Positions 51,641 through 60,011 are shown, counted from the stretch's first letter. The stretch is 64,000 nucleotides of DNA from CAWBLP01 sp963789495 (GCA_963789495.1 CAWBLP010000008.1:442659-506658), one strand, 5' to 3'. Program-made: numbers and translations. The notes: generated by a model not told the origin, from the sequence alone.

Positions 51641-51896
51641 CCCGTTATCGCGCTGGGGTGTTGGCTGTCCGGCGCCACGCGGGCCGAGTTGCAGCGGGAA
51701 ATGCGATTGCGGAAACTGACCGGGCGCGAGCGATCATCAACGGACCGACGTGGGTGGCGGCAACGGCTTCTACTCCCGACTGGCTGGACGACGAAGGCGC
51801 CGCTTGCTGTCTGAGCGTCAAGGTCCATCTGGATGGCTCATTGCCGCCACAGCAATGCTCGGTCGCAAGCGAAGCGCTGGTGTTCTATCGGCAATA

Positions 51897-53025
51897 CTAA
51901 CCAGTCGGCCAAATATGTATCACGGATGCGCTTACGCGGCATAGCGGACATCGGGTGCCTGGAAGAATGCGCGCACCTTATGTCGCCTGCCCTGTAGCCC
52001 GCGCATATGGGCTGTCAGCCCAGCCCTCATCGCGGCCTTGTTCATTGGCGTGCCACGCCGTGCCATGCCTTGTTTGACGTCGTTGTTGACGTATTCGTCT
52101 GGGTTCCGCTCCGGCGCGTACGGCGGCAGGTAGAAAAGTTTAATTCGATCCTTGTTCTCTTCGACCCACGCCGCCACGGTCCTGGCCCGATGCACACGTA
52201 GATTGTCGACGATCACGAACAGTTTCCGGTCCGTGTCTTTGATCAACCGGCGCAGGAATTTCAGAAAAATCGCTGCATTCAGTGCGCCATCATAGATCAT
52301 GAAGCGCAACTTGCCCTGGTTGGTCACGCTGGAGATCATCGATTGGGTAAATCGCGTGGCCGGACGCGGTATCACCGGTGTCTTGCCCGCCGGCGCGAAG
52401 CTCCGGCCGTAATTGGCCTGGTTCGAGATGCCAGTTTCGTCCGACCAATGGATCTCAGCTTTTTCCTTTCGGGCTCGTCTCGCGATCGCCGGGTATTCGC
52501 GTTTCATCCATGTCTGGATCGCCGCCTCGCTCCTTTCCATCGCCCGCCGGATCGGCCTTTGTGGGGTCAGATTCCAGGCCGAAAGATAAGTACCGATGGC
52601 CGTCGGGGACAGGCGGATACCGGCTTTACGCTCGATCAGCTGGCCAACCGCTTCGCGGGTCCATAGTGCGAAGGGGAGTTTCAATTGATCGGGGCATCGC
52701 CCGACGATCAGCCGACGGATCGTCGCTTCCTGGCGCCGGTTGAGGGCTTTTTGCTCACCTGGCCGTCGGCCGCGCCGCCCACCGGCCAACGCCGCTTCTC
52801 CCGTGGCCTCAAAGGCACGAACCCATTCCCCAACGAAGCGTCGATTGACCCCGATCGCCCTGGCCACATCGATCCGGTTTGTCCCGGAGAGCACCATGTT
52901 TACCGCGACACGTCGCAGTTCGGCCTGGGTTGAGGACGGGAGTTTGCGGAAATCATGGTCCGACGGCATGACGACAGCATAACCGATTCCCATACGGGAG
53001 GATACCTATTTGTGCGTCTGGTTAG
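51897..53025 (-). mobile_element. IS630-family insertion sequence, 1129 bp
   Basis: The ends CTAACCAG(T/A)CG form imperfect inverted repeats of about 25 bp (51897-51921 and 53001-53025). They are flanked by TA at 51895-51896 and 53026-53027, the usual IS630 target. Rejoining the flanks gives TCTATCGGCAATAAGATCAT, which aligns with TCTATCCGCAATGAGACGAT near 58010. The element therefore inserted into one copy of the island's duplicated segment. Confidence 0.88.
51932..52993 (-). CDS. IS630-family transposase
   Basis: A 353-residue transposase, full length. The N-terminal helix-turn-helix is NRIDVARAIGVNRRFVGEWV (about 39-58), followed by a second winged helix to about residue 130. The DDE catalytic residues are in IHWSDETGISN (about 179-189), VIVDNLRVH (about 255-263) and YLPPYAPERNPDEY (about 283-296). 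No frameshift is present, so it may be active. ATG at 52969 (MPSDHDFRKL) is an alternative start. Confidence 0.93.
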   Translation of the reverse strand: MGIGYAVVMPSDHDFRKLPSSTQAELRRVAVNMVLSGTNRIDVARAIGVNRRFVGEWVRAFEATGEAALAGGRRGRRPGEQKALNRRQEATIRRLIVGRCPDQLKLPFALWTREAVGQLIERKAGIRLSPTAIGTYLSAWNLTPQRPIRRAMERSEAAIQTWMKREYPAIARRARKEKAEIHWSDETGISNQANYGRSFAPAGKTPVIPRPATRFTQSMISSVTNQGKLRFMIYDGALNAAIFLKFLRRLIKDTDRKLFVIVDNLRVHRARTVAAWVEENKDRIKLFYLPPYAPERNPDEYVNNDVKQGMARRGTPMNKAAMRAGLTAHMRGLQGRRHKVRAFFQAPDVRYAA

Positions 53026-53121
53026 TAAGATCATCTCGGATAATTGCGCAGCGTGAATATCGGCAAGATGATAACATTGCATAGATGCATTTTTTAGAAG
53101 AATCCTGCCGGAGGTTATAAC

Positions 53122-53400
53122 ATGGTCCATCGCCCGAAGTCGGAAGCCGGCGAGACCATTATCACGGATCGCCGTAGGCCGGGCCGGGCCGAATATCATA
53201 ACCCTTTTCTGATTCCCCTTCTGCGCAGCCGCGCGCCCCCGGACACCGAGGAGAACGCACCTGCAATCATTCGTTATGATCCCGAACGCGACGCCCTTCC
53301 GTTCGGACTTCGTCCCTACCAGGGAATCGTGGTGGGGCTTGGGATAAGCGTTATGATCTGGGCGGTGATATTGGGAGCTATATGGCTGCTAGTGCCCTGA
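53122..53400 (+). CDS. Small C-terminally anchored membrane protein, paralog 1
   Basis: A 92-residue protein with GGAGG eight bases before ATG 53122. The N-terminal 65 residues are polar (ITDRRRPGRAEYHNPFLIPL) and the last 25 form one membrane segment (GIVVGLGISVMIWAVILGAI). It is the same length as, and clearly paralogous to, the protein at 58118-58396 (shared DRRRPGR, LLRS and a C-terminal membrane anchor ending WLLxx). The upstream sequences are also similar. Function unknown. Confidence 0.68.
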   Translation: MVHRPKSEAGETIITDRRRPGRAEYHNPFLIPLLRSRAPPDTEENAPAIIRYDPERDALPFGLRPYQGIVVGLGISVMIWAVILGAIWLLVP

Positions 53401-53444
53401 GTGAGGCGCTCATAGTTCGGGTAAGCCGATTCACCTTGACGCTG

Positions 53445-53565
53445 GCTCGGCATGGTCGGCCCATGCCCCGCCATCAAGCGCGCGATGGCCGCGCGCGGCG
53501 ATTGCAGCGGCGGCACTCCACCTCCAGCATCGTGAGCCTGGCCGCCAGCCGACTGAGCATGATCA
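53445..53565 (-). pseudogene. Broken copy of the CxxC protein at 58951-59220
   Basis: The minus strand reads LTMLEVECRRCNRRAR in one frame and IARLMAGHGPTMP in another. Together they match LTMLEVDCRRCDRRGR and IARLMAEHGPAMP of the intact gene at 58951-59220. A shift and the loss of the C-terminal half show that this copy is dead. It is block b of the segmental duplication. Confidence 0.7.
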
Positions 53566-53744
53566 CCTGTCACTCGTGCTCGACGAGGGAGCGGAAACCG
53601 GCCCTGCGTGCTTCCGCCGGCCGGTCGCTCAGCCGACCCCGACCGGCCTGGCGCGTGACCACTCAACAGGCTCGGCTGGCATGCCCTATTTGTTAACGAC
53701 GCCGGGCAGGCCTAGTTTTCAAACTCAATCGGGTGGAGGCGAGG

Positions 53745-53876
53745 ATGCTCGGCGTCATTTCGTATGCTGTATTTTTGGGGCTGCTGGGGCTGGTCATGCT
53801 GATGATCTCGAGCAGCGGAAGAGATCTAGCTGGCGCCAACGCTACCGCAGCGATGCTTTCCGCTCGACTGCACTAA
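53745..53876 (+). CDS. 43-residue single-span membrane protein
   Basis: GGAGG lies five bases before ATG 53745. The product MLGVISYAVFLGLLGLVMLM then ISSSGRDLAG has one clear membrane segment (residues 3-22) and a short polar tail ending SARLH. It is supported by the ribosome binding site and composition only. The following gap to 54218 (about 340 bases) has open frames but no gene I can support. Confidence 0.45.
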   Translation: MLGVISYAVFLGLLGLVMLMISSSGRDLAGANATAAMLSARLH

Positions 53877-54218
53877 GCTTCGCGTTGGGACATCATCCCT
53901 TCGACGCGCAAGCGGAAGCTTGGGAAGGTGGTGCGGAAGAAGGCGACGGCCCGCCCGAACCCGGCGCCTTCCGAAACCAGTTGACATTAACGATCCGTCC
54001 GACGCAGCTTTGGCATCGGAGCCTCAGAAACTCCATAGGCAGTGGCGACCACCGCGACGATACGCGGTTCGCGATCAGGTCCGGGGGCGGTGCGCGCATG
54101 TCCAGGGGGCAACCCTAAAGGCGTGCTGGCCCGATCTACTGCCGGGTTTCTGACCCCCGGACTGCTGCGGCCTCAGAAACCGCACGTGCTCCGGCAACCT
54201 GAGCAGTAGGAGCCTCGC

Positions 54219-54968
54219 ATGCAACCCGCACGCGATAACGCCCAGACACACCCCAAATCATCCCGCCGCGCCTTGTTCGCCGGTGGCACTGCCGCACTGC
54301 TCGCGGCAGCAGTCACCACGGCGGCGCATTCCGCGCCCGTCGAGACCGGCACCGATGCCGAGCTGCTGGCGTTGGCGGCCGAGTTCTGGCGGCACAATGA
54401 CAAGATAGAGCAGTGGAATGCTGGCCGAATCCAAGAGGCCGAGGGCGAGCGGCACAACTGTTCGTGGTGGGATTGCTGCCGGGCAATGACCGGCATCGTG
54501 CCGCAGACGGCAGCGGGCCGCCAAGCCAAGGCGGCGGTGGCCCTTGTGGCGCTGGAAGGCGTGCAGGACTGCCAACATGACGTCGAGGCCCTTGTGCGGG
54601 CCGTGCTGGCCGAAAACGGCGGCCGCGCGGCCAGGAGTATAGGGCCGGACCATCCGCCCATCCCGGCGCCGGACCCCGATGCCGAATTGGTCGCAATCTG
54701 CGCGGAGTTCGTGGCAGCCGATGCAGATCTTCGGGCGTCTGATGCCGCCAGCTTTGAGGACGACGAAGTCTCCGGGGCTATCAACAGGCGGTGGTATGGC
54801 GCTCTGGATCGGCTCACCCCAATCCAGGCCCGGACACAGGCCGGCCGGCGGGCGAAGGCGGATGCGGCTTACCTCGCGCTGAAGTCGACGGGTATCCATG
54901 GCGACCAACGCGAGGAAACGCTCGCCCTGGCGGCCCTGGCGGAACTGACCGGGAGGGCGTCGGCATGA
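54219..54968 (+). CDS. Tat-exported protein with internal duplication
   Basis: A 249-residue protein. The N-terminus has a twin-arginine signal: SSRRALFAGG followed by a hydrophobic stretch (TAALLAAAVTTAA) and a probable cleavage after AHSA (about residue 39). The mature part contains the same module twice: DAELLALAAEFWRHNDKIEQ ... TAAGRQAKAAVALVALEG and DAELVAICAEFVAADADLRA ... TQAGRRAKADAAYLALKS. Similar modules occur in alphaproteobacterial prophage-type genes. Function unknown. Its stop overlaps the next start. Confidence 0.68.
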   Translation: MQPARDNAQTHPKSSRRALFAGGTAALLAAAVTTAAHSAPVETGTDAELLALAAEFWRHNDKIEQWNAGRIQEAEGERHNCSWWDCCRAMTGIVPQTAAGRQAKAAVALVALEGVQDCQHDVEALVRAVLAENGGRAARSIGPDHPPIPAPDPDAELVAICAEFVAADADLRASDAASFEDDEVSGAINRRWYGALDRLTPIQARTQAGRRAKADAAYLALKSTGIHGDQREETLALAALAELTGRASA

Positions 54969-55339
54969 GCGCGACCACCGCACCCGAGACCACCGCCAGC
55001 ACCCTTGGGATGTTGGACATGGAAACGCCGCTATCGGACCTGAGTGCACTGACCGGCCTGCTGGCCCTTGCGATAGTCTCTGACGGAGCGGTGACGAAAG
55101 ATCATCTACATTACATTGCCGGCCAGCTGTTCGCCGTGCACCGGAAGCTTTATGCGTGCTGGGATTCGCTCTGTGACGAAAAGCGGGTCGAATATGAGCA
55201 GCACCGGGAGGTTTTGGCCAAAGCTGAGGCGAAGGCGAAGGAAGCCCCGGCGGCAGAAGGCGCCCGCGCCAAGTCGGGATGGCGGCGGGGAGCCGGCGGC
55301 ATGAGTGGCAACAGAGCGGTAACCACCGATCGGCGGTAA
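54965..55339 (+). CDS. Unknown 124-residue protein coupled to the Tat protein
   Basis: ATG 54965 overlaps the upstream stop (ATGA). The middle is helical (LSALTGLLALAIVSDGAVTK, HLHYIAGQLFAVHRKLYACW) and the C-terminal part is charged and low in complexity (AKAEAKAKEAPAAEGARAKS). It probably functions together with the preceding exported protein, although it has no signal itself. No domain recognised. Confidence 0.6.
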   Translation: MSATTAPETTASTLGMLDMETPLSDLSALTGLLALAIVSDGAVTKDHLHYIAGQLFAVHRKLYACWDSLCDEKRVEYEQHREVLAKAEAKAKEAPAAEGARAKSGWRRGAGGMSGNRAVTTDRR

Positions 55340-55523
55340 GCCGCCATCATCGCCGACAAGGGCCGCTCTGGCGACGGGGCGGTCTTTCTGCCGTCTGGAA
55401 GGCCCCCCGCAACAACCAGACCGAGGGATGGTCAGTTCGTCATCCTCAACCCCGCAAGCGGGTCTGGCAGCCTTGTGCCGATGACGCGCTGCGGTGGGCC
55501 GGGGGAGTTGTAGTCGCGGGCGT

Positions 55524-55868
55524 CTACTTGAGCACCACCTCGACCAGTTTCCCTATGTCGATCGGTGATGGAACCAGTTCACCGATGCCTTCAAGATAGA
55601 TCTCGTCCTCGCAGCGGTCGGCGAACACGAATTTGAGTCTCTTGTCCGTCGCCCGCAACACCAGTGCCAGCGATGCGCCGTTTGGCTGGCCAGGCGGGAA
55701 TACGATCCTGGTGACCACGACGTCGAAGCCCTGGCCAGCCTCTATCTCCTTTAGCGCCGTCAGAGAGCTGTCATAGCCGATGGTGTTGCAACCCTTGGCG
55801 CTGAGCGCGGCCTGGACCGCTTCCCGGAACACTGCATCGTCGTGGACGATGGCAACGGACTTGGTCAT
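55524..55868 (-). CDS. Stand-alone pseudo-receiver domain
   Basis: A 114-residue protein with the CheY-type fold. The acidic pair is in VAIVHDDAVFREAVQ (about 5-19), but the phosphorylation site, normally an Asp in a (L/V)xDxxMP context, reads VVVTRIVFPPGQPNG. The conserved lysine region is also unclear. Other alphaproteobacterial receivers with TR at this position exist, so this may be a phosphorylation-independent subfamily. There is no output domain and no kinase gene nearby. ATG 55868 is chosen; GTG 55877 is possible. Confidence 0.65.
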   Translation of the reverse strand: MTKSVAIVHDDAVFREAVQAALSAKGCNTIGYDSSLTALKEIEAGQGFDVVVTRIVFPPGQPNGASLALVLRATDKRLKFVFADRCEDEIYLEGIGELVPSPIDIGKLVEVVLK

Positions 55869-56349
55869 GAGTGCCACGCCACTTGTCTGAGCGGGAGCGC
55901 GGTCGCGTCTCTCTGCCGCCGACGCTCGAAGCCACTACCGACGATGAACAGAGCTTAATGTGTTGGATATGCGGAGTCCAACACCTTTCGCACGACATGG
56001 GGTGTGCAGTTGCTGCTGGTGCGGCGCTTCATCCCTGCATCTCCACCTCCGCCAGCGGTGTCCTGAGCGGCTTGGCGTGAGTATGGGGGGATCGACGCTG
56101 TTCCGGCCGATGGCGAGCACACGGGCGCCGCGGGCGCTCTCGCATCGCCTGGTGCGCAGATTTGCCTAGCTGGGGGATGGGCCCCGCTTCGCTTGCAGGC
56201 CGGGAAGTCGGCGGACACTATGTTGGCAGAGGCCACCTTGTTTCTTGCCGGCACAATTCTTCGCGCCGCACAACGGAATTCGGCAAACAGAATTGACCGG
56301 AGCCGATCCGTTACAGTTTTGCGGTTAATGCTGGAGTAGGGATCGCATT
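55869..56349. other. Intergenic region of the island, no supported gene
   Basis: About 480 bases. A plus frame ending at 56080 contains MCWICGVQHLSHDMG with a CxxC pair and might be a small zinc-binding peptide, but it lacks a ribosome binding site. Confidence 0.35.
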
Positions 56350-56535
56350 GTGACCGACCACCTTGACTCATCCGAGAGCTCCGCCCAGGTGCTGCGGGAG
56401 AGGGCAACCAAGGCCCGCCGCTGGGCTCAGGCGTTGGTCGGCAGCCCTACTTCGAAACAGCTTGAGGAGATGGCGGCCGAGTTTGAGGCTGCAGCTGATC
56501 GCCTTGAAGGATCAGCCGCGGGAGATGCAGGATAG
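56350..56535 (+). CDS. Small helical protein, 61 residues
   Basis: GTG 56350 with GGAG further upstream. AQVLRERATKARRWAQALVG and KQLEEMAAEFEAAADRLEG form two helices in the same pattern as the protein at 51033-51320. These small alphaproteobacterial proteins have no known role. Their presence twice in this island agrees with the duplication seen in its right half. Confidence 0.55.
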   Translation: MTDHLDSSESSAQVLRERATKARRWAQALVGSPTSKQLEEMAAEFEAAADRLEGSAAGDAG

Positions 56536-56549
56536 CGCACAACCGCCAG

Positions 56550-56789
56550 TCAGTCCGGCTGAGATGCGGCGTTCAGGTTCGGCCTGATCACGAGTTCGAC
56601 CCGCTCTGCCGAGTTGCGGTTCGCCATCACCAGGAGCCCCTTCTTAGCCAATTTGTGTGCCTCTCGGATGGTCAATGGTGCATCGGGAAGGTGCTGCCAT
56701 GTCAGCAGATCGTCGATCCCCTTGGTGGTCCTCGGCCTATGAGCGATGACGGTCCAGGCATCATCCAGCGGGGGGATCTGGTTGTTCAT
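56550..56789 (-). CDS. Unknown 79-residue protein
   Basis: Start 56789 (MNNQIPPLDDAWTVIAHRPR) is taken, since upstream sequence is low in protein character. The middle TIREAHKLAKKGLLVMANRN suggests a helix-strand unit that could bind nucleic acid. No strong ribosome binding site is seen. It converges with the gene at 56350. Confidence 0.5.
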   Translation of the reverse strand: MNNQIPPLDDAWTVIAHRPRTTKGIDDLLTWQHLPDAPLTIREAHKLAKKGLLVMANRNSAERVELVIRPNLNAASQPD

Positions 56790-56951
56790 GGTGGAGATAA
56801 TGCAGGGCACTGCTGGAGGTGGCATCACAGAGGCGAGCGGGCGTTGGAATGAAGCGCGGGCGGCTCGCGCCGGTGCCGGGTGGTGGTGAGCGGTCTGCCG
56901 TATCATTGACGCGCACCGCCACAGCCATCTCGCGAGCGAGCCGCTCGCGAG

Positions 56952-57170
56952 GGCGGCCCTTTTGCTGTCTGGTGCCGCGCAAGGCGCCACGCACGGCCAG
57001 GCCGGGATGATCCGTTCGTCGCTCTCGCACCCGCCAGCGGGGCGCCGCCCCGCTCCTTGGGTCGCGGGAGGGTCACCCCGCCAGACCATCCGCGCGGCCG
57101 AGAACGGCCCAGACCAGTGATCGGCGCCCTAACCGTCAGAACGCGTGCAGTCGCAGCGCCCACGCGCCCA
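56952..57170. repeat. Diverged duplicate block c, copy 2
   Basis: It aligns with 51421-51640. Its right edge runs into the 3' end of the membrane-protein gene at 57136-57429, so the block originally included that gene's end plus about 180 bases downstream of it. Confidence 0.65.
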
Positions 57171-57429
57171 GCCCCGCCATCATCACCGCTGCCGCAACGA
57201 AATTCGCAACCGGATACACTCCGGACAGCAGGCAAACAGCCACCGCCACCACCCCGACGGCAACTGAGCGCAACGGTTCGCCGCCCAGCAGGATCAAGCC
57301 AAGCATGAACATCGTGCCGCACTGCAACCGCGACGGCCACGAGCCTCGATCCTCAAGGACAGCAATGACAAGCAGCAAAATCAGCAACGCCCATGCGGCG
57401 CCGCCGATTATTACGAGCTCAATTGTCAT
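57136..57429 (-). CDS. Small membrane protein with three spans
   Basis: A 97-residue protein, start 57429 after GGGGAAGC. Hydrophobic segments are at about residues 3-24 (IELVIIGGAAWALLILLLVI), 38-50 and 55-88 (VAVGVVAVAVCLLSGVYPVA; VAAAVMMAGLGAWALRLHA). The size and topology would suit a phage holin, but no lysis enzyme gene is adjacent, so this is only a thought. A dead copy of its C-terminus lies near 51604. Confidence 0.6.
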   Translation of the reverse strand: MTIELVIIGGAAWALLILLLVIAVLEDRGSWPSRLQCGTMFMLGLILLGGEPLRSVAVGVVAVAVCLLSGVYPVANFVAAAVMMAGLGAWALRLHAF

Positions 57430-57689
57430 TTGCGCAGCTTCCCCGCTGACGTTTGGCAAGGTATCGGGCGGCGGAACTGGAGAGCAAGCCTGTCGGCGGC
57501 GCCTGTCAGAAGTGATGGTGCAGGAAAGTTGTTTGCTACCGACGTTTGGCAACATCGTGGATCAAGGGGCATCTGGACCCGCCACCGGGTTCGATCCGCT
57601 TCGGGCGGGCAAATGCGGGGCGCTGCGCTGGAAGGGGCCTTCCTGATCCAGATCAACAGCCTTCCTACATTTTCCCGGCATGCTGAGGC

Positions 57690-57878
57690 ATGGCATCCGC
57701 AAGCTCTGACGAATACGAACACCAACCCGGAAGCCCAGCTCCAGAAGGCGGCCTGTTTCGATTGGTCAATGTATTCGGTAGCCCGACTGGCAAATCCGTG
57801 GTGATGGCAAAGGGGGAGCCATTGCCGCCAGCACCGCTTGGATTCGGCTGGGTGAGGCAGCCCAATGCGGAGTGTTGA
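57690..57878 (+). CDS. Possible 62-residue protein
   Basis: ATG 57690 follows GCTGAGGC, a weak ribosome binding site. The sequence YEHQPGSPAPEGGLFRLVNV and FGSPTGKSVVMAKGEPLPPA, then PLGFGWVRQ, has the strand-turn character of a small folded protein rather than a shadow frame. No function known. Confidence 0.45.
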   Translation: MASASSDEYEHQPGSPAPEGGLFRLVNVFGSPTGKSVVMAKGEPLPPAPLGFGWVRQPNAEC

Positions 57879-58117
57879 CATCGAACGCAGAAGCGTCGCA
57901 GGCGACGCCATTCATTCGGAAGCATTTGCGTTTGCATTACGAAACCTGCTCGCCAACGCTATGCACGCGCGGACCTGGAGACTTCGGAATACGCCGGCCT
58001 ATGGATTGAGTCTATCCGCAATGAGACGATCTCGAATAATTGCGTAGCGGAAAGAGTGGCGGGATGAGACCATTCCGAAGAGGCACATTTCGGGCAGATC
58101 CCCGCCGGAGAGTACGG

Positions 58118-58396
58118 ATGGCCGATCGCACTCAATCCAAGGCCGCCCCCGTCACTATCAACGATCGGCGCAGGCCCGGTCGCGTCGATTACCGCCATCC
58201 GCATCTAATTCGCCTTCTGCGCAGCGGTGCATCGCCCGATGGCAAAGAGGAAACAACTGCCAGCATTGACCTAGATCCGAAGCTCGAACGTGAGCCCTCG
58301 GAGTTCGCCCCTATCCGGGGTATGGTGATTGGGATCGGTTTCAGCGCTCCATGCTGGGCTGCCCTCGTCGGCGTTATGTGGCTGCTCTTCGCATAA
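58118..58396 (+). CDS. Small C-terminally anchored membrane protein, paralog 2
   Basis: A 92-residue protein with CCGGAGAG before ATG 58118. It is the paralog of 53122-53400: identical length, shared DRRRPGR near residue 20, LIRLLRSGASPDGKEE versus LIPLLRSRAPPDTEEN, and a membrane anchor ending VMWLLFA versus AIWLLVP. Similarity continues about 90 bases upstream, including the stretch interrupted by IS630 in copy 1. This copy is intact. Confidence 0.68.
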   Translation: MADRTQSKAAPVTINDRRRPGRVDYRHPHLIRLLRSGASPDGKEETTASIDLDPKLEREPSEFAPIRGMVIGIGFSAPCWAALVGVMWLLFA

Positions 58397-58426
58397 CGCC
58401 CTTGGGTGCGGCGGCCCGGTTCGCCA

Positions 58427-58741
58427 TTAGTAGGCCCCCCCATCTCGGCCAATTTGGTCCGTCTCGTTAGCCAGTTCCGCACGTAGCCGCTCCGCTGTAA
58501 TCGGGGCCAGGCCGACCTCGTCTCCGTAGAAGATCCAGCCCAGGGTCACCCCAGCGCGCTTCGCAAGACGCCTCATCCTCTGCACTTTGGGGTAACGGCT
58601 ACCTGCCACCAGTTCCGTGACATACGCCTCACTCGCCACGATCGTTTGAGCCATCATCTCCACCGTCATTCCAGTGACCGCCATCACCGCACGCAAGCGC
58701 CGAGCGACTGCGCCCGTCGCGTTTGGGGGCTCGTTCTGCAT
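58427..58741 (-). CDS. Cro/CI-like helix-turn-helix regulator
   Basis: A 104-residue protein. VARRLRAVMAVTGMTVEMMA and QTIVASEAYVTELVAGSRYP form the five-helix XRE fold (about residues 12-70), followed by RLAKRAGVTLGWIFYGDEVG, typical of phage-type repressors. It is divergent from the small genes to its right and is the only clear regulator in the element. It could control the early operon or excision. Confidence 0.75.
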   Translation of the reverse strand: MQNEPPNATGAVARRLRAVMAVTGMTVEMMAQTIVASEAYVTELVAGSRYPKVQRMRRLAKRAGVTLGWIFYGDEVGLAPITAERLRAELANETDQIGRDGGAY

Positions 58742-58950
58742 TGTCCGGTCCTCCCGCGGATAGAACGCTGCGGAGAATGTCTTGGATGCCGATAGCCGCC
58801 TCTCAACAGGGCGAAGCGGGCGCTATCCCGCCCCCGGCTACCCGTAGCCGGTTGATTGCTGGCTGCACCGCAGCCAGGCCGGCAGCCCTGCAGCGCTCGG
58901 GCGGGATTGCAGCAACCACGGCCGCTCCGGGAGCCTACCGCAACTGCCCC

Positions 58951-59220
58951 CTACGGCGCCAACTCCACCAGCCCCGGAAACCGAACCCCACAGACGTCGT
59001 GCCACGCCTGCGCCACCAGCCGCGGGCAGTCGGCGGCAACCACCTGCCGCAGCTCTGGCATCGGCATGGCTGGGCCATGCTCCGCCATCAAACGCGCAAT
59101 GGACAACCGGCCACGGCGATCGCAGCGGCGGCAATCCACCTCCAGCATCGTGAGCTTCGGCGCGACCTGGCCGAGCAGGATTGCGCCGCTCACGGGGGCT
59201 TCATCATCTTCGCCACGCAT
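58951..59220 (-). CDS. CxxC-containing small protein
   Basis: An 89-residue protein with a likely metal site or zinc knuckle in MLEVDCRRCDRRGRLSIARL (about 24-43), followed by MAEHGPAMPMPELRQVVAAD and C-terminal CPRLVAQAWHDVCGVRFPGL. The four cysteines could bind one zinc ion. It overlaps the end of the DUF4145-like gene by about 30 bases, so the two are co-transcribed. A broken copy is at 53445-53565. Confidence 0.65.
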   Translation of the reverse strand: MRGEDDEAPVSGAILLGQVAPKLTMLEVDCRRCDRRGRLSIARLMAEHGPAMPMPELRQVVAADCPRLVAQAWHDVCGVRFPGLVELAP

Positions 59221-60011
59221 ACCTGCACTCGCGCATCCGGCTGCGTTTCGTCCGGCCGATCTCGCGGTGCTTGGCACTGACCTTGCCGGCGGGATGCTCT
59301 GGCGGCGGATTTCGACTTGCGCGGGGGCGTCGCAGCCTTCACGGCCGCAGCGGCCTTCTGAAGCACGAACTTGCGGTGGAGCAGGTTCTCGATGGTGTCG
59401 AGAATTGTCTCCAGGTGCTCGCGTGAGGGCTTATAACTGCGGTGGCTCGCCGCGCTGCCAGCATCGGTCATCACGCTGAGCAGCTCGCGGTCGTCGCGCC
59501 CGATCACGCCCCTCTCGACCATCACGTCCAGCTTGTGCGCGAAGCCGCCAGCGTCCACGTCTAGGAGTAGCACCATCGCGCGGTCGAGCAGGATGCGGGC
59601 GCCCGCCGTGGCCAAGACGAGTGAGCCGTCCTGAAGGGCGGCGTATATCTCGCCCAGCACCTCGGCCAGCAGCGCATCCGCGGCCCCCAGGCGGTCGAAC
59701 CACTCTGGCAGCGGCCGGACGCGCGCGGGCGGGTAGTACAACGTCCTGACCTTTGGCACCTCGTGCAACTCGCCAGAATCGAGGTCCTGTTCGAATTCGG
59801 TGTCCTCGGAGAAGCGGTACTCGTGCCGGACGATCACGTCGCCGCAGCCGCAGCACTCCAACACCTGATACGTGTCCCACCAATCTACGACGCCGCCCTC
59901 GTCGCTGCTATGCTTGGTGTGGACGGCCCGAACGAAGCTACTGCGCGGCCCGCCGCAGCCGTTGCAGTGCGCCCGCACGACCTCCGGGGCTTCCCCGGTT
60001 CCCGCCGTCAC
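59190..60011 (-). CDS. DUF4145-like protein
   Basis: A protein of about 273 residues if GTG 60011 is used; GTG 59978 or a longer frame to 60335 are alternatives, none with a good ribosome binding site. The N-terminus has a zinc-ribbon-like pair (AHCNGCGGPRSS and LECCGCGDVIVRHEY). The middle contains YYPPARVRPLPEWFD and the helical LLAEVLGEIYAALQDGSLVL, then GARILLDRAMVLLLD and GGFAHKLDVMVERGVIGR, and AGSAASHRSYKPSREHLETI, as in DUF4145. The tail is basic. DUF4145 often accompanies restriction or defence genes, so it may be cargo. It is the last gene before the right end. Confidence 0.65.
   Translation of the reverse strand: MTAGTGEAPEVVRAHCNGCGGPRSSFVRAVHTKHSSDEGGVVDWWDTYQVLECCGCGDVIVRHEYRFSEDTEFEQDLDSGELHEVPKVRTLYYPPARVRPLPEWFDRLGAADALLAEVLGEIYAALQDGSLVLATAGARILLDRAMVLLLDVDAGGFAHKLDVMVERGVIGRDDRELLSVMTDAGSAASHRSYKPSREHLETILDTIENLLHRKFVLQKAAAAVKAATPPRKSKSAARASRRQGQCQAPRDRPDETQPDARVQVCVAKMMKPP

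Noticed and set aside
53576..54118. 181-codon plus-strand frame in the duplicated region
   Set aside because: Composition is random-looking, there is no start signal, and it overlaps the well-initiated 43-residue gene at 53745.
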